Part shown: positions 21,668-29,734 of the stretch, in pieces
How the letters are laid out: the number at the start of each line of letters is the position of its first letter
How positions within the stretch are numbered: the stretch's first letter is position 1
Virus record (IMG/VR): IMGVR_UViG_3300044940_000298
Location: 1 to 31,996 of that record
Length of the DNA: 31,996 bases
From: a virus
Strand: one strand, 5' to 3'
Translations under genes and position numbers: made by a program
Notes under the pieces: model-generated
What the model was told of the DNA's origin: nothing
What the model saw: the letters and a program-made list of their open reading frames with translations, nothing else
The model's database searches: none

Positions 21668-23764
21668 TTAGGTGGACTGGAGTTGTGAGGCTGCGTAATT
21701 ATTAGTTGCGGCGATCAGCGTCTGCTGCACCACGTCTTGCACCTGCTCCATTGCTACACCAAGGGTCTGGCTGCTAACGGTCAGTTGCTGTACCAGGCTG
21801 TTAATGTTAACGGTAACCTGACGGGTCTGGGTAGCACCGAGCCGCACGGTATCCTTGGCCTCGTCGGGTAGGCCGCCGCTAGCTGCCGAGGGAGTAACAC
21901 CCGCCTCCTGCATTGCCGTAGCCATCGTAGGATCAGTGTTACTGCCAATACCTAGCATCCCAAACAAGCTACCCCGCTGCGCTCCGGCTTGCAGTTGGCC
22001 CAGCCGCTTGGCCGTGCCAGCGGTTTGTAGGATGCCCCCAAACAAAGCATTATTTCGCAAAGCAATTTTTTCTTGCGCGGCATATACTTTATCTAACCCT
22101 GGTATAAGTGTTTCAATGGCATTTTTTTTCTTTTCAGGGCTACCAAATAATAAATCCCAGGCACTGCCTATTTTTTCGGTAAAATTCAACGCCCCTTCAA
22201 TGGCATCTGCCAAAACGTTCATCCCTTTTATCAAAATAGGCATTATTTTTTCGCCCAATCGTGCAAAAGCGGCATTTAATTTGTTTTGTACCTGCTGCTC
22301 CATTATGGTCAGGTTGTTGTTGGCTTCGCCCAAAATTTTATTAATATCTGACGTTTTTAGCGTGTTGTCAAATTTTTGAAAGACAGAAATCACTTCATCT
22401 CCCGAAGTTTTGACTTGGTTAAGAAAAGTTTTGAGCCCCTCTGGGCCACCCACCGCAGCTGCAAACTGGGCAAACTGCTGATCAGACATTGCTTTGAGCT
22501 TGGGGTTAAGGTCGGTTACAATATCGGACATTTGGCGCATTTTGCCACTGTTATCAAATACGGCAACGCCTAAGGCTTTAGTTTGCTCAATAAACTGTTT
22601 TGACGTCATCCCCTGAAAAGCCCCCTTGACCGCCGTAGCCGCTGTGTTGGAGTCTTTGGTAACGGTGGTAAAGGCGGCAAATAGTTTGTTAGCCTGGTCG
22701 ATGGACTGCCCAGCGGCGGCGGCTGTACCGCTAAACTCACTCGTAACCCGCGATAGCTCCTCGTAAGTAGTAACCCCCAGCTGTACAGTGGCCATCTGGC
22801 TGCGTAATACCCTATCTACCTCAGAGGCTGGTATCTTAAAAGCCAGCATAGCTTTGTTGGCACTATTGACCATCTCACTATAGTTGGCACCTGTGGCCTG
22901 CGCGAATTGGCCAATCCGAGTGGCCAAATCCACGGCCTCCTGCCCATAAAGCCCTGTTGCCGACTGTATATCATACACCGCACGGGCGACCTCAGGAGCT
23001 GCCAGCCCAGTCTTGAGTGCCATATTATTAATAGTCGTGCCCAAGGCCTCAATCTCGGCTCTAGGTTTGTCCATATTAAGTATGCGGATTTGATAGATTT
23101 GGTCTTGTAGGGCCTGAGCAGCATCTGCGGCCTTATTGTAGCCAGCAGCAATGCCAGCAACTGCAAGACCTACGCCCGCGGTAACTGGGTTTGTAAGCAA
23201 CGCGCCAGCAGGGCCTAGCCGGCCAGCCACCTCGCTACGCAACTGCCCACCAATGCCTGGCAGCCCGCTGCGCGATGACTGTGAGGATGTGCCTTGCATC
23301 TGTTGCATCTGCGTACGCAACGAGTCTCTCCGCGCTTGCAGCTGCTGGCGGGTTGCCTTATCATAAGTGGACTCAATTTGCCTACCCAACTCATAATACT
23401 CTTTTTTTAGCGTCTTAATGCTTACCCCTTGTTTTGCGATCTCGTCTCGCAACTTAACTGCTTTTGCGGTAGCAGCATCAGCCCCAATAAGATCGCCTTG
23501 CTTGCGCAGCTCCTTGCTTTGCTTGAGCAACTCATCAACCTCTTTTGCCATCTTATCGAGCTCGGCTCCTGTTCGCTTGATTTGCGGAGTGGCTTGCGAT
23601 AGGCTGTCGGACAGACTCCTGTTGGACTTGCCCAGTGCATCGGTGTTCGTCGCCGCCGTTTGGCCGATCTTAGTGTAGGACGTCAGCTGCTCTGACATCC
23701 GCTTAAGCGGTGCCGTTAGCAGATCCTCAATGCCAACTGATAAGAGGGATAGGGTCTTTGCCAT
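21668..23764 (-). CDS. Tape measure protein (TP901-type)
   Basis: 698-residue protein that sets tail length. Residues about 60-150 are a basic coiled coil (ELLKQSKELRKQGDLIGADA). The middle (about 200-450) carries the conserved phage tape-measure core: GLYGQEAVDLATRIGQFAQ, NSANKAMLAF, AAAAGQSIDQANKLFAAFT, NTAATAVKGAFQGMTSKQFI and GPEGLKTFLNQVK. A helical segment near LGEKIMPILIKGMNVLADAI follows. At about 0.15 nm per residue the tail would be about 105 nm (an estimate from the general rule). It overlaps its upstream neighbour by one base. The part coded at 22040-22380 is AT-richer than the rest. Confidence 0.92.
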   Translation of the reverse strand: MAKTLSLLSVGIEDLLTAPLKRMSEQLTSYTKIGQTAATNTDALGKSNRSLSDSLSQATPQIKRTGAELDKMAKEVDELLKQSKELRKQGDLIGADAATAKAVKLRDEIAKQGVSIKTLKKEYYELGRQIESTYDKATRQQLQARRDSLRTQMQQMQGTSSQSSRSGLPGIGGQLRSEVAGRLGPAGALLTNPVTAGVGLAVAGIAAGYNKAADAAQALQDQIYQIRILNMDKPRAEIEALGTTINNMALKTGLAAPEVARAVYDIQSATGLYGQEAVDLATRIGQFAQATGANYSEMVNSANKAMLAFKIPASEVDRVLRSQMATVQLGVTTYEELSRVTSEFSGTAAAAGQSIDQANKLFAAFTTVTKDSNTAATAVKGAFQGMTSKQFIEQTKALGVAVFDNSGKMRQMSDIVTDLNPKLKAMSDQQFAQFAAAVGGPEGLKTFLNQVKTSGDEVISVFQKFDNTLKTSDINKILGEANNNLTIMEQQVQNKLNAAFARLGEKIMPILIKGMNVLADAIEGALNFTEKIGSAWDLLFGSPEKKKNAIETLIPGLDKVYAAQEKIALRNNALFGGILQTAGTAKRLGQLQAGAQRGSLFGMLGIGSNTDPTMATAMQEAGVTPSAASGGLPDEAKDTVRLGATQTRQVTVNINSLVQQLTVSSQTLGVAMEQVQDVVQQTLIAATNNYAASQLQST

Positions 23765-24000
23765 TAGTTAGAGTCGTAGGGGCGTTGTATCTGTGCTGCC
23801 TCCAAGATATAGGTTTGGCCTGGCACCCAGATCAGTGGAGCTGTGGACGCGACGATTAACACCTCGTAGTTGGTGATCAAGCGTCGCGTCCACCAGCAAT
23901 AGGCTTGGTAATACGGCGTGTCGCTGATCTCTACAACAGCCGTTATGCCTGTGCCTAACACCGCGCGAGTGCTGGGATATAAGAGGACAGTCTGCGCCAT
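23764..24000 (-). CDS. Small hypothetical tail protein (78 aa)
   Basis: Unrecognised 78-residue protein between the tail-completion gene and the tape measure, overlapping both by one base. It is beta-rich (VLLYPSTRAVLGTGITAVVE, NYEVLIVASTAPLIWVPGQT) with no membrane segment. Its position between two tail genes suggests a structural or assembly part. No family recognised. Confidence 0.7.
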   Translation of the reverse strand: MAQTVLLYPSTRAVLGTGITAVVEISDTPYYQAYCWWTRRLITNYEVLIVASTAPLIWVPGQTYILEAAQIQRPYDSN

Positions 24001-24443
24001 TAGTCCAAAAATTTGCGAGCGGTTAGCAGCAGCCGCTCCCCACTGCTGGTAATGATGGTGCTGCTGTTATCGGAGTTGATAAAAGGGCGGCCCCGAAAGG
24101 CCCATACCCGGGGGCGGCGGGTATAGCCCCTAACGCGCACGCCTCGGCGGTTATGCGCTGGCACCACTGTTGGAGTGGCCTCTGCGAGCTTGGTGGTGGT
24201 TGCTTTGTTGTACAACCGCCCATAGGCCGCCTGTTGCGGTACTACAATGCGCACCCAGTTGTTGCGGTACTCGGCGCGCAGGCTGTTACGCAGGTTGCCC
24301 GTCTTAACCAGCCCCTGGCTGGTAACATTGGAGCGGGCGTTGCGTAACAGCTCGCCCCCTAAGCGGCGAGCCTCATCGCGCAGCAGCTCTGGTATCAGCT
24401 TGATTGCGCGCTCAAATAGATCATTGCTTTCGATATTACTCAC
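24000..24443 (-). CDS. Tail completion / virion morphogenesis protein (HK97 gp10-like)
   Basis: 147-residue protein resembling HK97 gp10-like / phage virion morphogenesis proteins: ERAIKLIPELLRDEARRLGG, then TSQGLVKTGNLRNSLRAEYR (the common VxTGxLRxSI motif) and VPQQAAYGRLYN, ending in RPRVWAFRGRPFIN. A GTG at 24443 is the start, because an upstream in-frame ATG at 24611 would translate the frameshifted chaperone extension in the wrong frame. The bases GTGAGTAA join this start to the TAA stop of that extension, which supports coupling. It helps complete the head-tail joint or tail. Confidence 0.78.
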   Translation of the reverse strand: MSNIESNDLFERAIKLIPELLRDEARRLGGELLRNARSNVTSQGLVKTGNLRNSLRAEYRNNWVRIVVPQQAAYGRLYNKATTTKLAEATPTVVPAHNRRGVRVRGYTRRPRVWAFRGRPFINSDNSSTIITSSGERLLLTARKFLD

Positions 24444-25253
24444 TGGAGGCGTCGTTATAGAGTGCTCCAATGGAGCGCAGGTAATGGTATTCGGCCAATA
24501 TCTGTGCGAGATGCTGAGGTGGCCAAGTCTCAGGTGGCCCGTGCTGGGTGCATTCCGCGGGGTAGTGAAAACGTAAAACAGCAAATATTTTTTGTATTGT
24601 ATAGGGGTCAATATAATTTTTGTCTGTTTTGCGTTTGTCTTCTGCCTTTTTGTACTCGGCGAATAGTCTTGTGCCCTGTAAAATTGCCTCTATCCACTCA
24701 CTTTTTTTTTGGTCAGCTGCGCCGAGAAGAAGCTAAAATCGAACGGAGAATTGTCCATTAACTGGTATAACGGCAACGCCGCAGATTGTAATACAACTGA
24801 GTTAAGCACGGGCTGGCTAGCTGCCACCAGGTGCAGACTTAAAAATTTGGCATTTGCCTCCAGTCTGTCTCCGAGCCCAACACCATAACTCTCTATGTTG
24901 CCCGTGATATTAGCTGCGGTGATGATCTCGCGATCGGTCAACGCGTAAGTTGGCTTAACCACTGCAACCAACCACTTGTTGGCGTAGGGGCCAGCTTGCA
25001 TTTTGTACACTAGCGGCACGTATTGTGGGTCTTGCAGCAACTGACTAAGGGCCTCGCCCTCGTAGGGCGGGGTATTTATTGTTGACAACTTGGGTACCAC
25101 TGGGTACACCTCCTTAATGTGTGCATTAGGGTTGGCTTGCAGCAGGAGCAACATCCGCTCGCCCTCCTCGTTGGTGTAGGTATCCTGGGCGTAGGTTGTC
25201 TGCTGAGGATTAGTTGCTGGCTCTTCGTCGAGCAGGTTTTTGTCGTTTTGCAT
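24436..25253 (-). CDS. Tail assembly chaperone, -1 frameshift product (272 aa)
   Basis: Fusion product predicted when ribosomes slip -1 on the A9 tract at 24702-24710. Residues 1-184 equal the short chaperone up to KKK; the extension of 88 residues begins SEWIEAILQGTRLFAEYKKA, continues AVLRFHYPAECTQHG and ends ILAEYHYLRSIGALYNDASS-E at the TAA 24438-24436. The +1 alternative stops immediately, so only -1 opens the reading frame. This mirrors gpG/gpGT of lambda and the frameshifted chaperones of many tailed phages, located between tube and tape measure. Here two small genes separate it from the tape measure. Seen in sequence: slippery run, long open frame, overlap with the next start. Frameshifting itself is inferred. 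Confidence 0.85.
24690..25253 (-). CDS. Tail assembly chaperone, short (unshifted) form (187 aa)
   Basis: Product of the same gene without frameshifting, ending at 24690 with KKKVSG. It contains the acidic start MQNDKNLLDEEPATNPQQTT, EEGERMLLLLQANPNAHIKE and QDPQYVPLVYKMQAGPYANK, and ends PFDFSFFSAQLTKKK. The ATG at 25253 is chosen over an upstream in-frame ATG at 25325, because the latter lies within the terminator hairpin region of the tube gene. The protein probably coats the tape measure during tail assembly. Most copies would be this short form. Confidence 0.8.
   Translation of the reverse strand: MQNDKNLLDEEPATNPQQTTYAQDTYTNEEGERMLLLLQANPNAHIKEVYPVVPKLSTINTPPYEGEALSQLLQDPQYVPLVYKMQAGPYANKWLVAVVKPTYALTDREIITAANITGNIESYGVGLGDRLEANAKFLSLHLVAASQPVLNSVVLQSAALPLYQLMDNSPFDFSFFSAQLTKKKVSG
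24702..24710 (-). promoter_or_regulatory. A9 slippery site for -1 frameshifting
   Basis: Nine consecutive A on the minus strand, read ACC AAA AAA AAA GTG in frame 0, followed by the zero-frame stop (TAG) three codons later. It is the only long A run in the gene and lies just before the start of the extension frame. Confidence 0.85.
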
Positions 25254-25285
25254 TGTTATTGCACGCTTGATTGCTACCAAAATGC

Positions 25286-25317
25286 AAAAAACGCCCGACA
25301 AAACCAATTGCCGGGCG
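25286..25317 (-). terminator. Terminator after the tail tube gene
   Basis: Stem CGCCCGGCAA / TTGTCGGGCG (10 pairs, one G-T) with loop TTGGTT, then TTTTTT on the minus strand. It lies 25 bases after the tube stop at 25342, so the abundant tube protein would be made in excess over the chaperone and tape measure. Confidence 0.9.
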
Positions 25318-25341
25318 AACACCAAGATGCAAAACTAATTT

Positions 25342-25797
25342 TTACCGGTACTCCACATCGCCAACAACCAAACCTAGCTCGATCATCTGCGCGTCGCCTG
25401 TCTGGCCGTTGACTGTGCGGTCAACGCCAGTGAACTCCACATTTTTGAGATAGTCAGTAGCTATCTTATCGGGATTGTTTTTATCGGGTTGATACACGAC
25501 CGTAATCGTAAAAGGCGGCACGTCCGTCAAATCGCGATTATATCCCGCGCTTTCTGCGGCATCTGCGATCTGCTGGTACTCCTCCATCATTACGGTCAGG
25601 CTGCCAGTGTGCTGCTTTGGCTCAACGGTGCGTGCCAGCGCAACGCCACCTGCGCCGTACACATCTGCCTTGGCCTGGTTGGTTGCATAGGCGATGCTGC
25701 TCAACCCAGCTATTGTGCCATTGAGCAGACTGACACGGCACTCCAGTCCATTGTAGGCCTTGCCGTAGCGCATCACGTTAAATTTTTGTAGTGCCAT
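25342..25797 (-). CDS. Tail tube protein
   Basis: 151-residue tail tube protein following the sheath gene, as in contractile tails. Features: a start ALQKFNVMRYGKAYNGLECR, a loop containing ALARTVEPKQHTGSLTVMMEE, then FTITVVYQPDKNNPD and an end strand MIELGLVVGDVEYR. The two-layer beta pattern and length fit the Hcp/gp19-like tube fold. A strong terminator follows. The family is inferred from position and beta pattern; there is no catalytic motif to check. Confidence 0.85.
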   Translation of the reverse strand: MALQKFNVMRYGKAYNGLECRVSLLNGTIAGLSSIAYATNQAKADVYGAGGVALARTVEPKQHTGSLTVMMEEYQQIADAAESAGYNRDLTDVPPFTITVVYQPDKNNPDKIATDYLKNVEFTGVDRTVNGQTGDAQMIELGLVVGDVEYR

Positions 25798-25825
25798 TTT
25801 TTGATTAAATTATAGCGTTTGCAAA

Positions 25826-26983
25826 TTAAGCAGTAGTGTCGTAGGCTTGCACCACGCGGATGCGGTTGGCGTACTCAAACCCCAAAATCAGTACCCGGTA
25901 CTCCAAAAAGCCTTGGCTCCGCACGTTTTGGTTAGCAATGGTTACCCGTACGTTGGTTAGCTCGTCAAACAAGGTAACAAAGCGGTTGCGTAAAACCGCC
26001 TCCAAGTTGCCCGCCAGCGACTGCCGCACGTCCGATAGCAAAAATCCGTTAGCATCTACCCGCAACTTGCCGCCAATGGTGTCAATCAAAAAGCGAGTAG
26101 CACTACGCTGCACCTCAAGGGCTGTGCGCACACGCATTACGTTGCCGTAGTCGCTGGTGGCTGGCGCAAGGGTGTTGGCTGATCCTATGTAGATGCCCGG
26201 CTTTTGGATATAATTGATAGGATAAATAATTCGCGTGGCATCCAAAACGTTGAGAAACGTTTTATGCGTTGCAGAAAAGTCTGTAACGTTAAATCCGCCA
26301 CAAAATGCGCCTGTGAGCCCATCAACACCCTCGGAAAGGTTATTGCGCGTGATGCTTGGCCGGATAGGGCTCTCGGACATCAGATCATTAGCCAAGATGC
26401 CCAAAAAGTAGCCCGCTGCACTTTTGCCCGTCGCATCCCGGCTGATCGCGTGGTACACGACGTACCGCTTGCTCTCGGAGAGGGTAGGCACGGTATTGAT
26501 GGCCAAGGTAGGGGTGTCCGTAATGGGGGGGGGAGCGTTTACCCCCTTGTAATCGAGGATATACACGGTGCCCACTTGGTTGCTCTCAGCCTCGGCGGCA
26601 GCCTCGGCGCAGATAGCAGTCGTTGCATTGGCGGTCATCGAGGCGTTGGGCGTGGCCTGCGCGATTACTAACGTAAGGCGGGGGGCGTACCCAAACTCTT
26701 TATGCGCAGTAGTCAGGGCGGCCTTGTTGATGGTGTTGGCGGTGATGGCCTTAAACCACAACTGTCCGCCTGGATTTTTGGCGTAGAAATCCTTAATAAC
26801 CTGCAAAATATCCGGGTGCAAAGCGGGCGAGATGGCCTCGGCTGCCTCTACATCAAAGAGTAGCTGCGGGGTAACCGCGTTAGTTGCATTGTACACAAAC
26901 AAGGCCGCAGTAGCAAAAGCAGTGTCGTTAGCTGCCGCCGCGTTGGTGTCGAGTAATACGTAGTCTATACCAGGAGCTGCCAT
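25826..26983 (-). CDS. Tail sheath protein (DUF2586-like)
   Basis: 385-residue sheath protein, the contractile outer tail layer. Order of parts: an N-terminal arm (MAAPGIDYVLLDTNA), a middle domain with LVIAQATPNASMTANATTAI and VGTVYILDYKGVNAPPP, RPSITRNNLSEGVDGLTGAF and INYIQKPGIYIGSANTLAPA, and a C-terminal domain with RVRTALEVQRSATRFLIDTI and RVLILGFEYANRIRVVQAYD. The C-terminal strand that meshes with neighbouring subunits is visible. It directly precedes the tube gene (28 bases). DUF2586-type sheaths are typical of Bacteroidota contractile phages, as I recall. Confidence 0.92.
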   Translation of the reverse strand: MAAPGIDYVLLDTNAAAANDTAFATAALFVYNATNAVTPQLLFDVEAAEAISPALHPDILQVIKDFYAKNPGGQLWFKAITANTINKAALTTAHKEFGYAPRLTLVIAQATPNASMTANATTAICAEAAAEAESNQVGTVYILDYKGVNAPPPITDTPTLAINTVPTLSESKRYVVYHAISRDATGKSAAGYFLGILANDLMSESPIRPSITRNNLSEGVDGLTGAFCGGFNVTDFSATHKTFLNVLDATRIIYPINYIQKPGIYIGSANTLAPATSDYGNVMRVRTALEVQRSATRFLIDTIGGKLRVDANGFLLSDVRQSLAGNLEAVLRNRFVTLFDELTNVRVTIANQNVRSQGFLEYRVLILGFEYANRIRVVQAYDTTA

Positions 26984-26989
26984 AGTAGG

Positions 26990-27637
26990 TTAGGCGTTGA
27001 GTTGAGTGAGTGTCCAGTCGGCGATGGTGGCGGCCAACGCATCTAAGTTAGCAAAATAGGCTTGCATATCGCCTGCATTGGTGATAAAAGCTGCCTCTAC
27101 GAGTACTCGGCGTTTGGGCAGCTTGCCGCCTTGGCCGACTACGTTGAGGATAGCCAACCGCCCGTGGGGGCTGTGGCTCTCAGGCTTGACACCCCGGTTG
27201 CGGATGCCCAATGTAGTAGCTATTGCAGCTGATAGCTCGGCTGCTGCAATGCGGCTGGGGGCTTTGGGATCGGCAAAGACTGCATTGCGCACCAGCACCT
27301 CGGTGCCTGTGGCAGTAGGAGTGCCAGCTGCATTGAGGTGTAGATCTACCATTACATCGTGCTCGGTGATCGTCTGCTCCAAGGCGCGCACCACTTGGAT
27401 TAGGGTGTGGTTATCATCGTCTTGCCAAACCTCGCACTTGCCGTGCAAGTGGCGGGCAATGCGGTTGCGGAGGTCTGCCATTAAGTCGGCCTCGCGGTGC
27501 CCGTTGCCCACAGCACCAGGATCACGAGTGGGAGAGTGCCCAGCAGTAACGATCGCCTTGCCCTTGGGCGTTGCAGGCTTAGCAGAGGCTGTTGAGGTGC
27601 TGCTGTTCAGCATTTCTACTGGAGATTTATTTGCCAT
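26990..27637 (-). CDS. N-acetylmuramoyl-L-alanine amidase (Amidase_3-type endolysin)
   Basis: 215-residue peptidoglycan amidase. Zinc and catalytic residues of the Amidase_3 family are visible: AGHSPTRDPGAVGNG with H34, E49 in GHREADL, H100 in DVMVDLHLNA, and E181 in VLVEAAFITN. The first ~25 residues are serine/threonine/alanine-rich and unlike a signal peptide, so export depends on the holin. It is the last gene of the lysis cassette (holin, candidate spanin, amidase) and lies five bases after the spanin gene stop and seven before the sheath start. Confidence 0.92.
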   Translation of the reverse strand: MANKSPVEMLNSSTSTASAKPATPKGKAIVTAGHSPTRDPGAVGNGHREADLMADLRNRIARHLHGKCEVWQDDDNHTLIQVVRALEQTITEHDVMVDLHLNAAGTPTATGTEVLVRNAVFADPKAPSRIAAAELSAAIATTLGIRNRGVKPESHSPHGRLAILNVVGQGGKLPKRRVLVEAAFITNAGDMQAYFANLDALAATIADWTLTQLNA

Positions 27638-27642
27638 TTTCG

Positions 27643-28122
27643 TTAAAAAGGCTTAATAATTTGCAAAATTTTTAAAGCAAGTAGCAGGCAAGCGCAACTG
27701 AATACAATGATACCTAACCAGTGCCAGCCTGTGCGGGGGCACACACAAGGAGGTGCCAGTTGTGCGGGTGGCTGCACTTGCAGGATGGTATCGAGCCGGC
27801 ACGTGTCGCGTAAGATCGTATCGCGGGTAATACAGTCCACCTGCAAGCCGCTGGAGCTAACTTTTACTCGGCTAATTGTGCGTGGGTTACTGTCCACAAG
27901 CACGGTTTCTGGCAAACAGACCCCATTTGTGGCGGGAGGGAGCAGCAGGCGCACGGTGTCGCCTGGCAAATAACGATAGATTGGGATCTCCACCTCAAAA
28001 GGCACTTGCACTACCTCAGGGACTAAGGTAGCCCATTTGTCGTAACACCTTTTTTGCGTGGCGCAGCTGACCAGCAGGATTAGGCTAACGACTATAAGGG
28101 TATACAGGCTCAGCCTTTTCAT
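27643..28122 (-). CDS. Candidate unimolecular spanin (lipoprotein with C-terminal membrane helix)
   Basis: 159-residue membrane protein between holin and amidase. The N-terminus is a lipoprotein signal (KRLSLYTLIVVSLILLVSC with lipobox LVSC, C20), and residues about 131-154 form a transmembrane helix (LGIIVFSCACLLLALKILQI). A lipid anchor in the outer membrane at one end and an inner-membrane helix at the other is the arrangement of one-piece spanins (T1 gp11 type), which fuse the two membranes at lysis. The middle is beta-rich and holds several cysteines (YDKWATL, LPETVLVDSNPRTI, DTILRDTCRLDT). It overlaps the holin gene by four bases. Other possibility: an unrelated membrane lipoprotein. 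Confidence 0.72.
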   Translation of the reverse strand: MKRLSLYTLIVVSLILLVSCATQKRCYDKWATLVPEVVQVPFEVEIPIYRYLPGDTVRLLLPPATNGVCLPETVLVDSNPRTISRVKVSSSGLQVDCITRDTILRDTCRLDTILQVQPPAQLAPPCVCPRTGWHWLGIIVFSCACLLLALKILQIIKPF

Positions 28123-28604
28123 TGCAGTTTGTCGCTATCTCTTTTGCCTTTATCTATAACGCCTTTTTCGTCAAAAGCTTTAAATTTTTCTTCCAGCCAT
28201 TTTGGCAAAGTAAAGTATCCCAAAAGGTGGGTTTTCTCAAAAATTGAAAGTAGCTCTCTTGACAAAATAAGCGAGTAAATCACGTGGTTGACCCAGGTTA
28301 AGGTATAATTATCTACTCCGTTGACCTGGTGGGTAGATACCTGCTGGCTGGCTGCCAGTAGGAGCGTATAGACTACCATTTTGCCAATTACCTTGCCATA
28401 CTTGCGGCTATCGACTGCCTTGCGCTGGATAGCAAGCCACACGCCAAAAATGGTGTCGATGCCGACCAGGGCAAAAACAACGGCGACAATGCTCGCATCT
28501 GGCAATAAGGGATACACCCATTGACCCAGAATAGTCATAATACCACTTAGCATTATAACAATACCAATTTTGGCATCAGCGAAGTAATCTAGGTACTGTT
28601 GCAT
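28119..28604 (-). CDS. Holin (phage holin family 4-like)
   Basis: 161-residue membrane protein with several hydrophobic segments: about 13-34 (IGIVIMLSGIMTILGQWVYP), 37-59 (IVAVVFALVGIDTIFGVWLA), about 75-90 and 106-122. The motif GIDTIFGVWLAIQRKAVDSRK resembles the Phage_holin_4 family (D..G...A......S.K). The C-terminal 40 residues are cytoplasmic and charged. It is the first gene of the lysis cassette and follows the capsid gene terminator by about 20 bases. Confidence 0.88.
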   Translation of the reverse strand: MQQYLDYFADAKIGIVIMLSGIMTILGQWVYPLLPDASIVAVVFALVGIDTIFGVWLAIQRKAVDSRKYGKVIGKMVVYTLLLAASQQVSTHQVNGVDNYTLTWVNHVIYSLILSRELLSIFEKTHLLGYFTLPKWLEEKFKAFDEKGVIDKGKRDSDKLQ

Positions 28605-28622
28605 TGTTTTGAGGGGTTGGAT

Positions 28623-28660
28623 AAAAAAATCGGCCTACCTGCTAGGCAAGGCAGGCCGAT
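28623..28660 (-). terminator. Terminator after the major capsid gene
   Basis: Stem ATCGGCCTGCCT / AGGTAGGCCGAT (12 pairs with one G-T), loop TGCCTAGC, then seven T on the minus strand. It lies 24 bases after the capsid stop and separates highly expressed capsid from the lysis genes. Confidence 0.92.
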
Positions 28661-28683
28661 CTAATCGCGTGTGGGAAGTAGGA

Positions 28684-29709
28684 TTAGGCGTCATCACGCA
28701 CTAGGACAAAGACACCGTTGTTGTACAAGCGGGTAGCCGCCAGCGCAGCTGAGGTGCTCACCACCATTGACTGGTTGTAGGCGTCAGGCTGGTTTTCGAA
28801 GGTCAGCAATGGGGCTCGGCCAATGCGCACCCAGTTAGGATGGAGCAATATGGCACAAGGGTTGCCCGCCGTAACCGTAATAGGGTCAAGCGGGTTGGCA
28901 AACGGATCGTTGAGCGTAACAGTGCCCCCGTTACCAATGGTATAGGTAGGCATCGCCGTCGCTTGGTAGATGTCCATCCCCAAAACGCGGCTAATTGCGC
29001 CCTCGGCCTTGATTTGCATAGACCGCTCGGAGGTGTTAGCAAATTGAGGATCTGCGAGCAGATCGCTGTACGCCTCAGGGCTAACATACAGCCGGCGTCC
29101 GACGTTGGGCATCAAAGCTTTGTCGGCGGCCAGATTCAGGGCTACCAAGTCGTCGTAGGTTATCCGCTTTTGGCCAGCTACCGTTGCGCCAGTGCTCTTG
29201 ATGTAGTTGGCCTGCGGCAGCGGGTTGCTGGTGGTAGCACCCGCAGCAGTCTTAGATAACAGCGGGCCTACAATCCTGGTGATCTGGATGTAGGGGATCT
29301 CCCACGCGGCCTCCTGGATGTGGCTGTCCACTACGATGCGCATCGGGTCGTAAAAACCGAACGCATTTTCGAGGTCTGCTTGGGAGACAATGCTAGGCAG
29401 ACCTACCCAGCGGTCAATAGGCACCACAATGGTGTCCACTTTTGGCTTTTGGGCGGTCATATTTTCGGTGGGGTAGTTGAGGCGTCCCACTGTGCCAGTC
29501 TTATTAACTGGCAGCTCAATGGTGCTATTGCTGTTGCCCCGCACCAAGCCGGCCGGGAATTGCGATAGTCCGTTGAGCATTGGTGCCTGCTCGCGCAAAA
29601 TATCCACCAATAAGGGGTCATAACGGTTGGGCACGGCCAATAGCTGTGCGCGCGTGGCCCTAACTATGCTGTCGACAGTTGGGCGGGACTGGGTAGGGTA
29701 CAGTGGCAT
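28684..29709 (-). CDS. Major capsid protein (HK97-fold type)
   Basis: 341-residue coat protein. An N-terminal arm (TVDSIVRATRAQLLAVPNRY) is followed by the core: STIELPVNKTGTVGRLNYPT, PKVDTIVVPIDRWVGLPSIV, YDDLVALNLAADKALMPNVG and RRLYVSPEAYSDLLADPQFA, then a late strand ATRLYNNGVFVLVR. The spine-helix plus VSPEAYxDLL pattern is common in HK97-fold coats. It follows the decoration-like and protease/scaffold genes, and a strong terminator comes right after. No long separate N-terminal delta domain; the scaffold is in the protease gene. Confidence 0.88.
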   Translation of the reverse strand: MPLYPTQSRPTVDSIVRATRAQLLAVPNRYDPLLVDILREQAPMLNGLSQFPAGLVRGNSNSTIELPVNKTGTVGRLNYPTENMTAQKPKVDTIVVPIDRWVGLPSIVSQADLENAFGFYDPMRIVVDSHIQEAAWEIPYIQITRIVGPLLSKTAAGATTSNPLPQANYIKSTGATVAGQKRITYDDLVALNLAADKALMPNVGRRLYVSPEAYSDLLADPQFANTSERSMQIKAEGAISRVLGMDIYQATAMPTYTIGNGGTVTLNDPFANPLDPITVTAGNPCAILLHPNWVRIGRAPLLTFENQPDAYNQSMVVSTSAALAATRLYNNGVFVLVRDDA

Positions 29710-29734
29710 TGTACGTAATGTAAGGGGTGAGTGG

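Noticed and set aside
24444-24611. ATG start at 24611 for the tail-completion protein
   Set aside because: The added residues are the frameshifted chaperone extension read in another frame; GTG at 24443 overlaps the chaperone stop and fits the family start.
25254-25325. ATG start at 25325 for the tail assembly chaperone
   Set aside because: It lies within the tail tube terminator hairpin; the ATG at 25253 is the first one beyond it.
27078-27656. Plus-strand open frame (192 aa) over the amidase
   Set aside because: Shadow of the amidase gene, whose catalytic residues are clear.
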